Part shown: positions 54,387-63,373 of the stretch, one piece after another | How the letters are laid out: each line of letters starts with the position of its first letter | Position numbering within the stretch: position 1 is the first letter of the stretch | NCBI RefSeq assembly: GCF_017355785.1 | Contig: NZ_JAFEWE010000009.1 | Span: 1 to 64,000 of the forward strand | Direction: 5' to 3' | DNA: 64,000 nucleotides | Source: Desertivirga arenae | GTDB lineage: Bacteria > Bacteroidota > Bacteroidia > Sphingobacteriales > Sphingobacteriaceae | Notes under the pieces: model-generated | The model's database searches: none | What the model saw: only the letters and a program-made list of their open reading frames with translations | Told to the model about the DNA's origin: nothing | Position numbers and translations under genes: made by a program

Positions 54387-54851
54387 ATGAAAAAGTTTTT
54401 AGGATTTGCAGTTATGCTGCTTCTGATTGTAGGAGGCTGTAAGAAATCAGAATCGTATGATTTTGATAAGCAGTTGGCGAAAGATGAAGAGCTTATTAAG
54501 AAATTTATAGCAGATAATAATATCCAGGCCCAAAGGGATACCAGCGGAGTTTACTATGTTGTAAGCGCACCAGGAGCTGGTAGCGTTAAGTACAGTACAA
54601 GTACTAGTGTTACTGTGAAGTATAAGTTACGTTTGCTGAATGGTACAGAAATACCTCAAACTTCAGAGCCCATTAGTTTTACTCTCGGTGGTGTAATTCC
54701 GGGTTGGCAGATTGGAATTACTAAAATTCAGCCTGGAGGTAAGGTAAGATTGCTTATACCTTCGGGATATGCTTATGGTCCAAATGCAACTGGTAATATC
54801 CCAGCAAACTCCGTATTAGACTTTGATATTGAGCTTTTAGGCGTCAATTAG
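54387..54851 (+). CDS. FKBP-type peptidyl-prolyl isomerase lipoprotein
   Basis: A 154-residue lipoprotein with lipobox cysteine at residue 18 (VGGC), so start is the ATG at 54387 rather than a TTG at 54375. The FKBP domain (about 55-154) has VTVKYKLRLLNG, IPGWQIGITKIQPGG with the conserved Trp, and RLLIPSGYAYG. It likely catalyses prolyl isomerisation in envelope proteins. The next gene starts 14 bases later, so both are one operon. Confidence 0.9.
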   Translation: MKKFLGFAVMLLLIVGGCKKSESYDFDKQLAKDEELIKKFIADNNIQAQRDTSGVYYVVSAPGAGSVKYSTSTSVTVKYKLRLLNGTEIPQTSEPISFTLGGVIPGWQIGITKIQPGGKVRLLIPSGYAYGPNATGNIPANSVLDFDIELLGVN

Positions 54852-54865
54852 TATTAATTAGTGAA

Positions 54866-55813
54866 ATGAAATCATATTTATATAAACTTCCTTTATTATT
54901 CTTTTCGGTGTTGCTTCTGGCTACCAGCTGTAAAAAAGAATATGAATCTGTTGAAGAAATAGATACCAAGAATATAAGCGATTATATATCTAAAAGTAAT
55001 TTAAACTATACTAAAAACGATTCCCTCAATATTTGGTACTCGGTTGTAAAACCCGGTGCTGGTGCTGATCTTAAGTTTTCGGAAATTGTGCCTTTGGTGT
55101 TTACTGTAAGATCTTTGGATGGACGTTATGCATCCGTCGATACCTTTGCAGCTTCAAATCGATATGGTTCTTTAGGAGAGGGAGTTACTTCTAATGATTT
55201 TTTGGGGTATTTCGGATCTGAGAAGGGTTATCCAAATGCTTTGAAATACGCTGTAGTAAACTTTTTAAAGAAAAGGGGCGGTGAAATTAAGGTAATTGTT
55301 CCTTCCCGTCTTGCTTATGGAGTAAATGGCGGAGGTTCAATTCCAAGTAATGCTTCGCTTGAATACGATATTAGGGTTGTAAATGAGAAGGATATCATAA
55401 ACTATGATGACCTGAGCTTGAGAAATTTTATGACATCTAATGGCCTCTCTGGTTTTACCAAGATTCAAAAAGGAGACAGTATTGTGTATTACAAAATTTC
55501 TGATCCAGGCACAGGTAGTTCAATAACAAAAGATTCAACAATATCGTTTGTTTTTACTGGACGGCTTTTAAATGGCAAGATCTTCCAGCAAAATTCGGAG
55601 TCGAGTGTTTTTCCAAGTTTACTTGCCCAGTTGGTTCCAGGTTTGCAATTAACTATCCCCTTGATTAAAGAAGGAGGCAGCCTCAGAGTCCTTATTCCTT
55701 CAAGATTAGCTTATGGAATTTATGGTAGTAGGGATGATCAATCAGGTCAGGTAATGATACCTCCAGCCTCTTGCCTTGACTTTGACATTAAGGTAACGGA
55801 TGTAACTAAGTAA
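54866..55813 (+). CDS. Tandem FKBP-domain lipoprotein
   Basis: A 315-residue lipoprotein with lipobox cysteine at residue 22 (ATSC) and two FKBP-like domains (about 60-175 and 205-313). Each ends with IVPSRLAYG or LIPSRLAYG. The first domain lacks the Trp-containing GW motif and has an unusual insertion, so it may be catalytically weak and used for binding. The second has a VPGLQ version, also without the Trp. It is probably a chaperone-like envelope protein paired with the preceding FKBP. Confidence 0.85.
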   Translation: MKSYLYKLPLLFFSVLLLATSCKKEYESVEEIDTKNISDYISKSNLNYTKNDSLNIWYSVVKPGAGADLKFSEIVPLVFTVRSLDGRYASVDTFAASNRYGSLGEGVTSNDFLGYFGSEKGYPNALKYAVVNFLKKRGGEIKVIVPSRLAYGVNGGGSIPSNASLEYDIRVVNEKDIINYDDLSLRNFMTSNGLSGFTKIQKGDSIVYYKISDPGTGSSITKDSTISFVFTGRLLNGKIFQQNSESSVFPSLLAQLVPGLQLTIPLIKEGGSLRVLIPSRLAYGIYGSRDDQSGQVMIPPASCLDFDIKVTDVTK

Positions 55814-55837
55814 GTTTAAAATATTTGACGATTAGCA

Positions 55838-55882
55838 ATCATAAAGGAAACATTGAGTTGATTTCAATGCTTCCTTTATGAT
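55838..55882. terminator. Long bidirectional terminator hairpin
   Basis: ATCATAAAGGAA (55838-55849) with TTCCTTTATGAT (55871-55882), continued inside by CATTGA/TCAATG across an A-C mismatch. It stands between the FKBP operon and the convergent photolyase gene. Confidence 0.85.
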
Positions 55883-55884
55883 AT

Positions 55885-57204
55885 TTATATTTTTCCTAAA
55901 CCTGCCTTATACGCATCTAACGCTCGCTGCCTTGCATACCTATGGTCAACTATTGGTTGAACATATTTGAAGGGATCGCTAAATTCAGGAACCCATTTCT
56001 TTACGTATTCTAATTTGGGATCGAATTTCTTGGTTTGTAGGTCGGGACTAAAGACCCGGAAATAAGGAGCTGCATCATTTCCTGTTCCTGCCGCCCATTG
56101 CCAGCCTCCAACATTACTTGCCATATCGTAATCGATCAATTTCCTGGCGAAATATGCTTCTCCCCATCTCCAATCGACCAGCAGATGTTTGCAGAGGAAG
56201 CTGGCGGTAATCATTCTAACTCTGTTGTGCATCCATCCTGTAGTATTAAGTTGGCGCATTCCTGCATCCACAATAGGATAGCCCGTATTTCCTTCGCACC
56301 ATGCTTTAAAATCTTCTTCCCGGTTAATCCAGGTTATACCATCAAATTCTCTTCTAAAGGATGATTTTGCAGTGTAGGGGAAGTACCAGAGTATCATAGC
56401 ATAGAAGTCCCGCCAGATCAATTCTGATAGCCATGTTTTTTCGCTGGCTTCAAAAGCTGCTGATCCAGCCTCACGGATACTTATGGTGCCAAATCTAAGA
56501 TGAACACTAATTCTGGAAGTTCCGTCGAGGGCAGGAAAATCTCTTGTCCCGTTGTATTGTTCAATAACATCCTGGTATTCTTTATCCGGGAAATCAATAG
56601 AACTCGTGCTAAAGCCCAACTGTTCAAGAGCCGGAATTTCAAAGGGGGGAATTTGCAGGAGGTTCTTTAAATATTTTTTTGTAGGGTAAGCCTTTAAATG
56701 AAAATCAGGATTGAGCTTTTCAAGCCACTTACGCTTGTAAGGTGTAAAAACGGTGTAGGGACTCCCGTCATCTTTCAATATCTCCTGCTTTTCAAAGATC
56801 ACATGGTCTTTATAAGTGAGCAACTCAAGGCCTTTTGATTTCAGAATTTGAGAAACTGATTCATCCCTGGACTTAGCATAAGGTTCGAAATCATGGTTAG
56901 TGTATACAGCCTTAATATTGTATTCATTCAGAAGCTGGATCCATACCTCGGTCGGCGCACCATGCTTTACCAAAATGGAGGAACCGTATTTCTGTAACTC
57001 CTGATCCAGACCTGCGATAGCTTTATGTATAAAAGTTACTCGTGCATCATCCAGATCCTCCAGTTTATCCAGAATCAGTGTGTCAAAAATAAACAGAGGG
57101 AGAACGCTTTCTCCTGATTTAAGAGCATGGTACAGACCCGCATTATCGTCAAGCCTCAAGTCTCTTCTAAACCAAAAAATGCTAACCTGCTGTTTTTCTC
57201 TCAT
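55885..57204 (-). CDS. Deoxyribodipyrimidine photolyase
   Basis: A 439-residue FAD-dependent photolyase that repairs UV-induced pyrimidine dimers with blue light. The N-terminal antenna domain begins SIFWFRRDLRLDDN; the C-terminal FAD domain has RISVHLRFGTIS, WHNRVRMITASFLCKHLLVDWRWGE-type motif and the GGWQWAAGTGNDAAPYFRVFSP stretch. Length is typical of class I. It overlaps the preceding epimerase gene by 23 bases, so the two are coupled. A second cryptochrome/photolyase is at 59171. Confidence 0.93.
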   Translation of the reverse strand: MREKQQVSIFWFRRDLRLDDNAGLYHALKSGESVLPLFIFDTLILDKLEDLDDARVTFIHKAIAGLDQELQKYGSSILVKHGAPTEVWIQLLNEYNIKAVYTNHDFEPYAKSRDESVSQILKSKGLELLTYKDHVIFEKQEILKDDGSPYTVFTPYKRKWLEKLNPDFHLKAYPTKKYLKNLLQIPPFEIPALEQLGFSTSSIDFPDKEYQDVIEQYNGTRDFPALDGTSRISVHLRFGTISIREAGSAAFEASEKTWLSELIWRDFYAMILWYFPYTAKSSFRREFDGITWINREEDFKAWCEGNTGYPIVDAGMRQLNTTGWMHNRVRMITASFLCKHLLVDWRWGEAYFARKLIDYDMASNVGGWQWAAGTGNDAAPYFRVFSPDLQTKKFDPKLEYVKKWVPEFSDPFKYVQPIVDHRYARQRALDAYKAGLGKI

Positions 57205-58108
57205 AGATTGTTTTTAATGCGTCTTCCAGCTTCTCAAAGATAAAGTTAAAACCGGTCCCCTGAATTTTATCAGAACTTGTTCTCGTGCTGTTTAATACAA
57301 GGGCGCACATTTCTCCCAGCAGCAATCTTAAAGCAAAAGGCGGAACAGCTGGAAGGAAGAGAGGTTTATTCAAAACTTTCGCAATAGACTTCGTAAAGTC
57401 CTCATTGGTTTTTATATCGGGACTTGACGCATTGTATGTCCCCTCAAGCTGTTCGTTTTCAAGGGCGTGGAGATAGAGGGCTACTATATCGTCAAGATGG
57501 ATCCAAGGCATCCACTGTTTCCCTGAGCCCAGTGGCGCTCCCAGTCCTGCTTTAATAGGTGCGTCCATTTTGGCGAGGGCTCCTCCCTTTTCTGAAAGCA
57601 CAATTCCTGTTCTTAGTTTAACGATCCTTGGTCCCAGTTCTTCAGCCTCATCCACAACCTCCTCCCATTCCACACAGGTATGGGCTAAAAAATCCCCCCC
57701 GGGAAAACTGTCCTCTGTTAAGATCTCATCCGCTCGATTTCCATAATAACCTACTCCGGATGCTGATATTACTGCTTCTACCCGATGATCAGTCATTTCC
57801 CTCATTAGGCCGTAAATTAACTTTATCGACTTTGTGCGGCTTTCAATTATTTCTTTTTTCTGTCTGTTGGTCCATGGACGGGACCCAATGCCTTCACCTG
57901 CCAGATGTATAATTGCACCGACGTTTTCCAGGCAGGCGGGGTCTATTCTATCCTCCTGGATATTCCATTCAAAGGTTTTGACTCCTTCAATACCAGAGCT
58001 TTTACTTCTACTAAGATGATGTACGCTATATCCCTTAGCAAGTAATGCTTTTGTAAGAGGCATTCCGATGAGGCCTGTCCCCCCTGTTATGAGAACTGTT
58101 TTATTCAT
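57182..58108 (-). CDS. TIGR01777-family NAD-dependent epimerase
   Basis: A 308-residue short-chain dehydrogenase/reductase-like protein of the TIGR01777 family (YfcH type). Start placed at ATG 58108 so that the Rossmann motif VLITGGTGLIG falls at residues 5-15. ISASGVGYYG and SGKQWMPWIHLDDIV are family hallmarks. Substrate unknown. The family often neighbours photolyases in Bacteroidota and Proteobacteria. It is divergent from the ferredoxin-like gene, 33 bases apart. Confidence 0.92.
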   Translation of the reverse strand: MNKTVLITGGTGLIGMPLTKALLAKGYSVHHLSRSKSSGIEGVKTFEWNIQEDRIDPACLENVGAIIHLAGEGIGSRPWTNRQKKEIIESRTKSIKLIYGLMREMTDHRVEAVISASGVGYYGNRADEILTEDSFPGGDFLAHTCVEWEEVVDEAEELGPRIVKLRTGIVLSEKGGALAKMDAPIKAGLGAPLGSGKQWMPWIHLDDIVALYLHALENEQLEGTYNASSPDIKTNEDFTKSIAKVLNKPLFLPAVPPFALRLLLGEMCALVLNSTRTSSDKIQGTGFNFIFEKLEDALKTIYERKTAG

Positions 58109-58129
58109 TAGCTGTTCTGATAATATTCT

Positions 58130-58137
58130 TACTTTTG
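58130..58137 (+). promoter_or_regulatory. -7 promoter element of the ferredoxin-like gene
   Basis: TACTTTTG fits TAnnTTTG and ends four bases before the ATG at 58142. A start this close to the -7 element predicts an almost leaderless mRNA. Confidence 0.5.
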
Positions 58138-58141
58138 ATAT

Positions 58142-58483
58142 ATGTTGTATAAGAAACACATTTTTATTTGCACTAATCAGCGACCAGAAGGTGCAAGGAT
58201 GAGTTGCGGAGAAAGTCACGGACTAGCGTTAGTGGCCGCATTTAAAAAGCATATTAAAGATAAAAACTTAAACGCTGAAATAAGAGCGCAGAAAGCAGGC
58301 TGTTTAGAAGCATGTGAAGCTGGCCCAAGTATAGTCATATATCCAGAAGGCGTATTTTATGGTAATGTTCAAGTAACAGATGTGGAGGAAATTGTTTCGG
58401 AACATTTAGAAAATGACAGAGTTGTAGAACGCCTGGTTTTGGATTTTAACAAGCTTCCCTGGTATGCCAAGCTAAATAAATAA
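58142..58483 (+). CDS. Thioredoxin-like [2Fe-2S] ferredoxin-domain protein
   Basis: A 113-residue protein of the thioredoxin-like 2Fe-2S ferredoxin family. The first cysteines are at residue 10 (FICTNQRP) and 22 (SCGESHG), the second pair in GCLEACEAGPSIVIYPEG at about 53-57, the expected four ligands. It would transfer electrons in the cytosol. Divergent from the epimerase gene. A hairpin-like inverted repeat follows. Confidence 0.88.
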   Translation: MLYKKHIFICTNQRPEGARMSCGESHGLALVAAFKKHIKDKNLNAEIRAQKAGCLEACEAGPSIVIYPEGVFYGNVQVTDVEEIVSEHLENDRVVERLVLDFNKLPWYAKLNK

Positions 58484-58487
58484 ATAA

Positions 58488-58536
58488 ATAGATTTACGAC
58501 TTACGATTCCTTCTTTCTCGTATTTCGTAAATCTAT
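58488..58536. repeat. Inverted repeat after the ferredoxin-like gene
   Basis: ATAGATTTACGA (58488-58499) and TCGTAAATCTAT (58525-58536) are perfect 12-bp arms with a 25-base loop that itself contains CTTACGA/TCGTAT-like pieces. AAAT repeats precede it. It may be a terminator or a small interspersed repeat element. Confidence 0.6.
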
Positions 58537-58563
58537 GACTAACGGGTGGAAGAGGAAGTACAT

Positions 58564-58992
58564 CTATCCGTAGATATAGTTCTCAAGATACTCAATAGTT
58601 GATTTTTGAGATTCTATAATATTCTTAACAACGTCACCAATAGAGATAATTCCCACAACTTCTCCGTTTTCAAGCACAGGAAGGTGACGAATGTGACTGT
58701 CTGTCATAACTTTCATACAATACTCAATTGTATCTTTCAGTGTTACGCTGAGTATGCTGGATGTCATTACGTCTTTTACCCGGGTTTCTTTTGAAGATCG
58801 TTCTTTCAAAATTATCTTTCTTGCATAATCACGCTCTGTAAAAATTCCGTGCAAGATCTTTCCATCCATCACCAATACAGAACTAATATTTTTCCTTTCC
58901 ATTAATTCAAGCGCATTGTACACGTAGGTTTGAGGAGTAACGGAATAAATAGCATTGATCTTTCCTTGAAGGATTTGTTTTACTGTTTTCAT
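58564..58992 (-). CDS. CBS-domain protein
   Basis: A 142-residue protein made of two CBS motifs (about 10-60 and 72-130), a module that binds adenine nucleotides to regulate partner proteins. VTPQTYVYNALELM and ISSVLVMDGKILHGIFTERDYARKI mark the first; IRHLPVLENGEVVGIISIGDVVK the second. It has no fused enzymatic domain, so its partner is unknown. It lies between the photolyase cluster and the cry-DASH gene. Confidence 0.92.
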   Translation of the reverse strand: MKTVKQILQGKINAIYSVTPQTYVYNALELMERKNISSVLVMDGKILHGIFTERDYARKIILKERSSKETRVKDVMTSSILSVTLKDTIEYCMKVMTDSHIRHLPVLENGEVVGIISIGDVVKNIIESQKSTIEYLENYIYG

Positions 58993-59170
58993 AATTAGCT
59001 GGTTAGATAGTTAAAGATAGGTTTTTTTATTGAAGATAGCCAGTAAAAAAACCGAAATTACCGGGCTTTTTTGAATGTCTATTGCATGTAATTATTGGAA
59101 GTTAGAGGCCGCGTGACTATAATTTTATAGAAGAAAAATGAGTATTTTGCAAGATTTATAAAAAGGTTTT

Positions 59171-60445
59171 ATGAGTGGGAAAACCATATTAGTTTGGTTT
59201 AGGAATGATTTAAGGGTTCACGATAATGAAATTCTACTTGAGGCGGTAAAACGGTCTGAACAAATTATACCAGTTTACTGCTTTGATCCACGCTACTTCG
59301 AGCTTTCAAGGTATGGTACCAGAAAGACGGGTGTTCTTAGAGCAAAGTTCCTTTTGGAAAGTGTACTCAGCTTGAGGGAATCATTGAAGCAATTGGGTGG
59401 AGACCTGGTCATTAAGACTGGTAAACCAGAAGAAATCCTTCCTGAGATCTGCAGTACTTACGATGTTTCTGAAGTTTATCACCATCGGGAAGTTGCTTCA
59501 ATGGAAACAGATATTTCGGCTATTGTAGAAGAGGCTTTATGGAAGAAAAGGATCAATTTAAAGCATTTTATCGGCCATACCTTATATCATAAAGAGGACC
59601 TGCCTTTCCCTATTAAGAATATCCCTAACGACTTCGCTACTTTTCGAAAAAAAATTGAGCGAGACAGTACAGTAAAGCCTTGTTTTGATACTCCTAACGT
59701 AATTCGTGTTCCTCAGAATTTAGAAAGAGGAGAGTTACCCTCTCTGAATGATCTGAATGTTGACCCTGAAGACTTGAGCCATCATGAAGTGAATTTCACC
59801 GGGGGAGAGCAGGAAGGATTACAGCGATTAAATGAATTGGTGTTCAGTGACGAACCTAAGGGCAAAGCTGCCAAGAGCGGCATCCTGTCATCCAAGCTAT
59901 CTCCATGGCTGTCACTGGGATGTTTATCTTCCCGGGAGGTCTATTGGGCAGTAAAGAAGCATAAGGTTAAACAGGCAGGGAACGATTCTGCCACCAGAAT
60001 AATTACGGAACTGCAATGGAGAGATTTTTTCCGGTTTATGCTTAAGAAGTATGGCAATACGTCACTTAACGAAATAGAGCCGGAAAGAGAGCTTGAAAGT
60101 GCTGAACAGAAAGCATTTTTAAAGTGGCAAAAAGGAGAGACGGGTGTAGCCTTAGTTGATGCTTGCATGAGGGAATTAAACACTTCCGGCCTCCTTAGTG
60201 ATAAAGTAAAACAATATGTTTCCTCTTTTCTTTATAAAGAATTAGGTGTAACCTGGCGAGCAGGAGCCGCTTACTTCGAAGAAAAATCAGTCGATTATTC
60301 ACCTGCGAGCGATTGGGGTAACTGGGCTTACCTTGTTGGAGGGGAAATTATGTCTTCAAATCGTCCATTAACAGCTAAATCTGAAGAGATTATAGAAGAT
60401 TTAAGTATTAGGAGATGGTTTTTGGAGCAAAGTGCTTTGAATTGA
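59171..60445 (+). CDS. DASH-family cryptochrome
   Basis: A 424-residue flavoprotein of the cryptochrome-DASH group, which repairs dimers in single-stranded DNA and may sense blue light. The N-terminal domain starts ILVWFRNDLRVHDNEIL, and the RYGTRKTGVLRAKFLLESV and LPFPIKNIPNDFATFRK stretches are typical of cry-DASH. The FAD domain has LSPWLSLGCLSSREV, ELQWRDFFRFM and DWGNWAYLVGG. It is distinct from the photolyase at 55885; the C-terminus is shorter than in plant members. Confidence 0.92.
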   Translation: MSGKTILVWFRNDLRVHDNEILLEAVKRSEQIIPVYCFDPRYFELSRYGTRKTGVLRAKFLLESVLSLRESLKQLGGDLVIKTGKPEEILPEICSTYDVSEVYHHREVASMETDISAIVEEALWKKRINLKHFIGHTLYHKEDLPFPIKNIPNDFATFRKKIERDSTVKPCFDTPNVIRVPQNLERGELPSLNDLNVDPEDLSHHEVNFTGGEQEGLQRLNELVFSDEPKGKAAKSGILSSKLSPWLSLGCLSSREVYWAVKKHKVKQAGNDSATRIITELQWRDFFRFMLKKYGNTSLNEIEPERELESAEQKAFLKWQKGETGVALVDACMRELNTSGLLSDKVKQYVSSFLYKELGVTWRAGAAYFEEKSVDYSPASDWGNWAYLVGGEIMSSNRPLTAKSEEIIEDLSIRRWFLEQSALN

Positions 60446-60519
60446 TGTAAAAAGCATATTGTAGATCATACAAAATTCAATTAAAATAAAATAAGTGGCT
60501 TATTATAAGGTTAAACTTT

Positions 60520-60527
60520 TATTTTTG
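60520..60527 (+). promoter_or_regulatory. -7 promoter element of sucA
   Basis: TATTTTTG fits TAnnTTTG and ends 25 bases before the sucA ATG. Confidence 0.5.
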
Positions 60528-60552
60528 CCGCTACCTTTAGAATAATAAATAC

Positions 60553-63348
60553 ATGGATAGTTTGTCTTATCTTAGTAATGCAGATTCTGCTTATATAGAT
60601 TCTCTTTACCAGTCGTACAAAGAAGATCCCGAATCGGTGGATTTTGGTTGGAGAAAATTTTTCGAAGGCTTTGATTTTGGGCAGGGAGCAGGTGGTCAGA
60701 CTGTTTCAGTTAGCGAGAATCCGGAGCAATTATTAAAAGAAATCAAGGTTTTAAATATGATTAATGGCTATCGCGACAGAGGCCATTTGTTTACCAAAAC
60801 AAATCCTGTTCGTGAACGCCGTAAGTACTACCCAGGCAAAGAGCTTGAAACTTTTGGCTTAGGCAATGGGGATTTAGAAACAGTATTTAATGCAGGTGTA
60901 GAGGTTGGTTTAGGGCCAGCAAAATTAAAAGATATCTTAGCACTTCTAGAGGAAACTTATTGTCAGTCTATTGGTGCTGAATTCACTTATATCCGTAACC
61001 CTGAGAAGGTTAAATGGTTTCAGGAGCGGTTGGAGAAAGAACGTACTAAGCCAAACTTCTCAATAGATACTAAAAAACGCATCCTTAAGAAATTAAATCA
61101 GGCTGTGGTTTTTGAAAACTTCCTTGGTACTAAGTTCTTAGGTCAGAAGCGTTTTTCTCTTGAAGGGGCTGAAGGTGTGATCCCAGCTCTTGACTCAGTT
61201 ATTGAAAAAGGTGCTGAATCAGGAATTGAGGAGTTTGTGATTGGTATGGCTCACCGCGGTCGTTTGAACGTGCTGGCGAATATCATGGGCAAAACCTATA
61301 AGGACATTTTCGCTGAGTTTGAAGGTAAGGGTTATGATGAGTCTAAACCATTTGACGGGGATGTTAAATATCACTTAGGTTTCTCTACTGATGTAACTAC
61401 TGAAACTGGTAAGAAAGTTCATTTAAGCCTTTGTCCTAATCCATCTCACCTTGAAACAGTAGATCCTATTGTTGAAGGTATCTGTCGTTCGAAGATTGAT
61501 TTCAAGTACCAGGGAGATAACACTCGTCTTGCACCAATCCTGATCCACGGAGATGCTTCTGTTGCAGGACAAGGTGTAGTATATGAAGTATTGCAAATGG
61601 CGAAACTTGATGGTTACAAAACAGGTGGAACTATCCACTTAGTGATCAATAACCAGGTTGGTTTCACTACAAACTATAAAGACGCACGTTCGTCAACCTA
61701 TTGTACAGATATTGCTAAAGTTACTTTATCGCCCGTGTTCCACGTGAACGGCGACGATGTGGAAGCATTAGTTTATGCTGTTAATATGGCGGTTGAGTAT
61801 CGCCAACGGTACCATAACGACGTGTTCATTGACGTTCTTTGTTATCGTCGCTACGGACACAACGAGTCTGACGAGCCTAAGTTCACTCAACCCCTGCTAT
61901 ATAAAGCAATTGAGTCTCACCCGAATCCACGTGAGATCTATAACAAGAAATTGATGGAGCAGGGTAGTGTTGATGCAAACCTTGCTGTTGAGATGGAAAA
62001 AAGCTTCCGTGCATTATTGCAGGAACGCTTAAACGAATCTAAAGAGAGTAATGAGTATGCTCCAAACCCAATGTTCTCAGGAGCCTGGGCTGGTTTACGT
62101 CCGGGAACGGCTGAAGACTTCGAATTAAAATCGCAGACAGCTGTAACTGAGGAGGATTTACTTAAAGTTGCTGCAACCCTTACGCATCTTCCAGAAGGCA
62201 AGAAATTTTTCAAGAAGATTGAGAAGTTGTTCGAAGACCGTAAGAAAATGGTTGAGAACAGGAAGTTTGATTGGGCGATGGGCGAGTTGATGGCTTATGG
62301 TACTTTATTAAGCGAAGGACACCGGGTTCGCTTGAGCGGTCAGGATGTTGAACGCGGTACATTCTCTCATCGTCACGCTGTAGTGAAAATGGAGGATTCT
62401 GAAGAAGAGTACATCCCATTAGCACAAATCAAGAAAGGTGATGCACAAGCCAAATTTGATATCTATAACTCGCACTTATCTGAGTATGGTGTTTTAGGTT
62501 TTGAATATGGCTATGCCTTAGCAAATCCTCAATCTCTTACTATTTGGGAGGCTCAGTTTGGTGACTTCTTTAACGGTGCTCAAATTATTGTTGACCAGTA
62601 TCTGGTAAGTGCTGAGACAAAGTGGCAACGTTCGAACGGTTTGGTAATGTTATTGCCACATGGTTATGAGGGACAAGGCCCAGAGCACTCCTCTGCCCGT
62701 CCGGAGCGTTTCCTTGAGCTATGTGCAAATTTCAATATCCAGGTAGCGAATATCACTACACCTGGTAACTACTTCCACTTATTACGCCGTCAGTTGAAGC
62801 GTGATTTCCGTAAGCCTTTGGTTGTATTTACTCCGAAGAGCTTACTACGCCACCCACTGTGTGTAAGTACTATTGATGAATTTACTCAAGGGGCGTTCCA
62901 AGAAGTTATTGATGATACTTACGCTACTGCAGAAGATGTTAAACGAGTATTATTCTGTACTGGTAAGATTTACTACGATCTATTAGAGAAACAACAAGCT
63001 GATCAGCGTAAAGATGTAGCTATTGTGCGGGTTGAGCAATTGTATCCTACTCCGATCACCCAGCTTCGCGAATTGAAAAATAAATACGTGAATGCCGAGT
63101 TCTTCTGGGTACAGGAAGAGCCTGAAAATATGGGAGCATGGCCATATATCTGCCGTAAGTTCAGGAAGTCTGAGCTAAATCTTGAAGTAATTTCAAGAAA
63201 AGAGGCAAGCAGTACAGCAACAGGTTACGCTAAACAACACATTTCCCAGCAACTTTACATTGTAGGAAAAGCATTTGAAGATGTAGCTGGAAAAGAGGTT
63301 AAGAAAGCAGTTGTTAAAACAACAAAGAAAGTAGTAAACGTAGATTAA
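60553..63348 (+). CDS. sucA: 2-oxoglutarate dehydrogenase E1 component
   Basis: A 931-residue thiamine-diphosphate-dependent E1 of the 2-oxoglutarate dehydrogenase complex, a TCA-cycle enzyme. The N-terminal YLSNADSAYIDSLYQSYKED is the E2-binding segment, GMAHRGRLNVLANIMGK and HVNGDDVEALVYAV belong to the catalytic domain, and GYEGQGPEHSSARPERFLELCA and FTPKSLLRHP to the transketolase-like C-terminal half. Length is standard. sucB starts 25 bases downstream, forming an operon. Confidence 0.97.
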   Translation: MDSLSYLSNADSAYIDSLYQSYKEDPESVDFGWRKFFEGFDFGQGAGGQTVSVSENPEQLLKEIKVLNMINGYRDRGHLFTKTNPVRERRKYYPGKELETFGLGNGDLETVFNAGVEVGLGPAKLKDILALLEETYCQSIGAEFTYIRNPEKVKWFQERLEKERTKPNFSIDTKKRILKKLNQAVVFENFLGTKFLGQKRFSLEGAEGVIPALDSVIEKGAESGIEEFVIGMAHRGRLNVLANIMGKTYKDIFAEFEGKGYDESKPFDGDVKYHLGFSTDVTTETGKKVHLSLCPNPSHLETVDPIVEGICRSKIDFKYQGDNTRLAPILIHGDASVAGQGVVYEVLQMAKLDGYKTGGTIHLVINNQVGFTTNYKDARSSTYCTDIAKVTLSPVFHVNGDDVEALVYAVNMAVEYRQRYHNDVFIDVLCYRRYGHNESDEPKFTQPLLYKAIESHPNPREIYNKKLMEQGSVDANLAVEMEKSFRALLQERLNESKESNEYAPNPMFSGAWAGLRPGTAEDFELKSQTAVTEEDLLKVAATLTHLPEGKKFFKKIEKLFEDRKKMVENRKFDWAMGELMAYGTLLSEGHRVRLSGQDVERGTFSHRHAVVKMEDSEEEYIPLAQIKKGDAQAKFDIYNSHLSEYGVLGFEYGYALANPQSLTIWEAQFGDFFNGAQIIVDQYLVSAETKWQRSNGLVMLLPHGYEGQGPEHSSARPERFLELCANFNIQVANITTPGNYFHLLRRQLKRDFRKPLVVFTPKSLLRHPLCVSTIDEFTQGAFQEVIDDTYATAEDVKRVLFCTGKIYYDLLEKQQADQRKDVAIVRVEQLYPTPITQLRELKNKYVNAEFFWVQEEPENMGAWPYICRKFRKSELNLEVISRKEASSTATGYAKQHISQQLYIVGKAFEDVAGKEVKKAVVKTTKKVVNVD

Positions 63349-63373
63349 CAGAATTTAAAGAAGATAAAAAACT

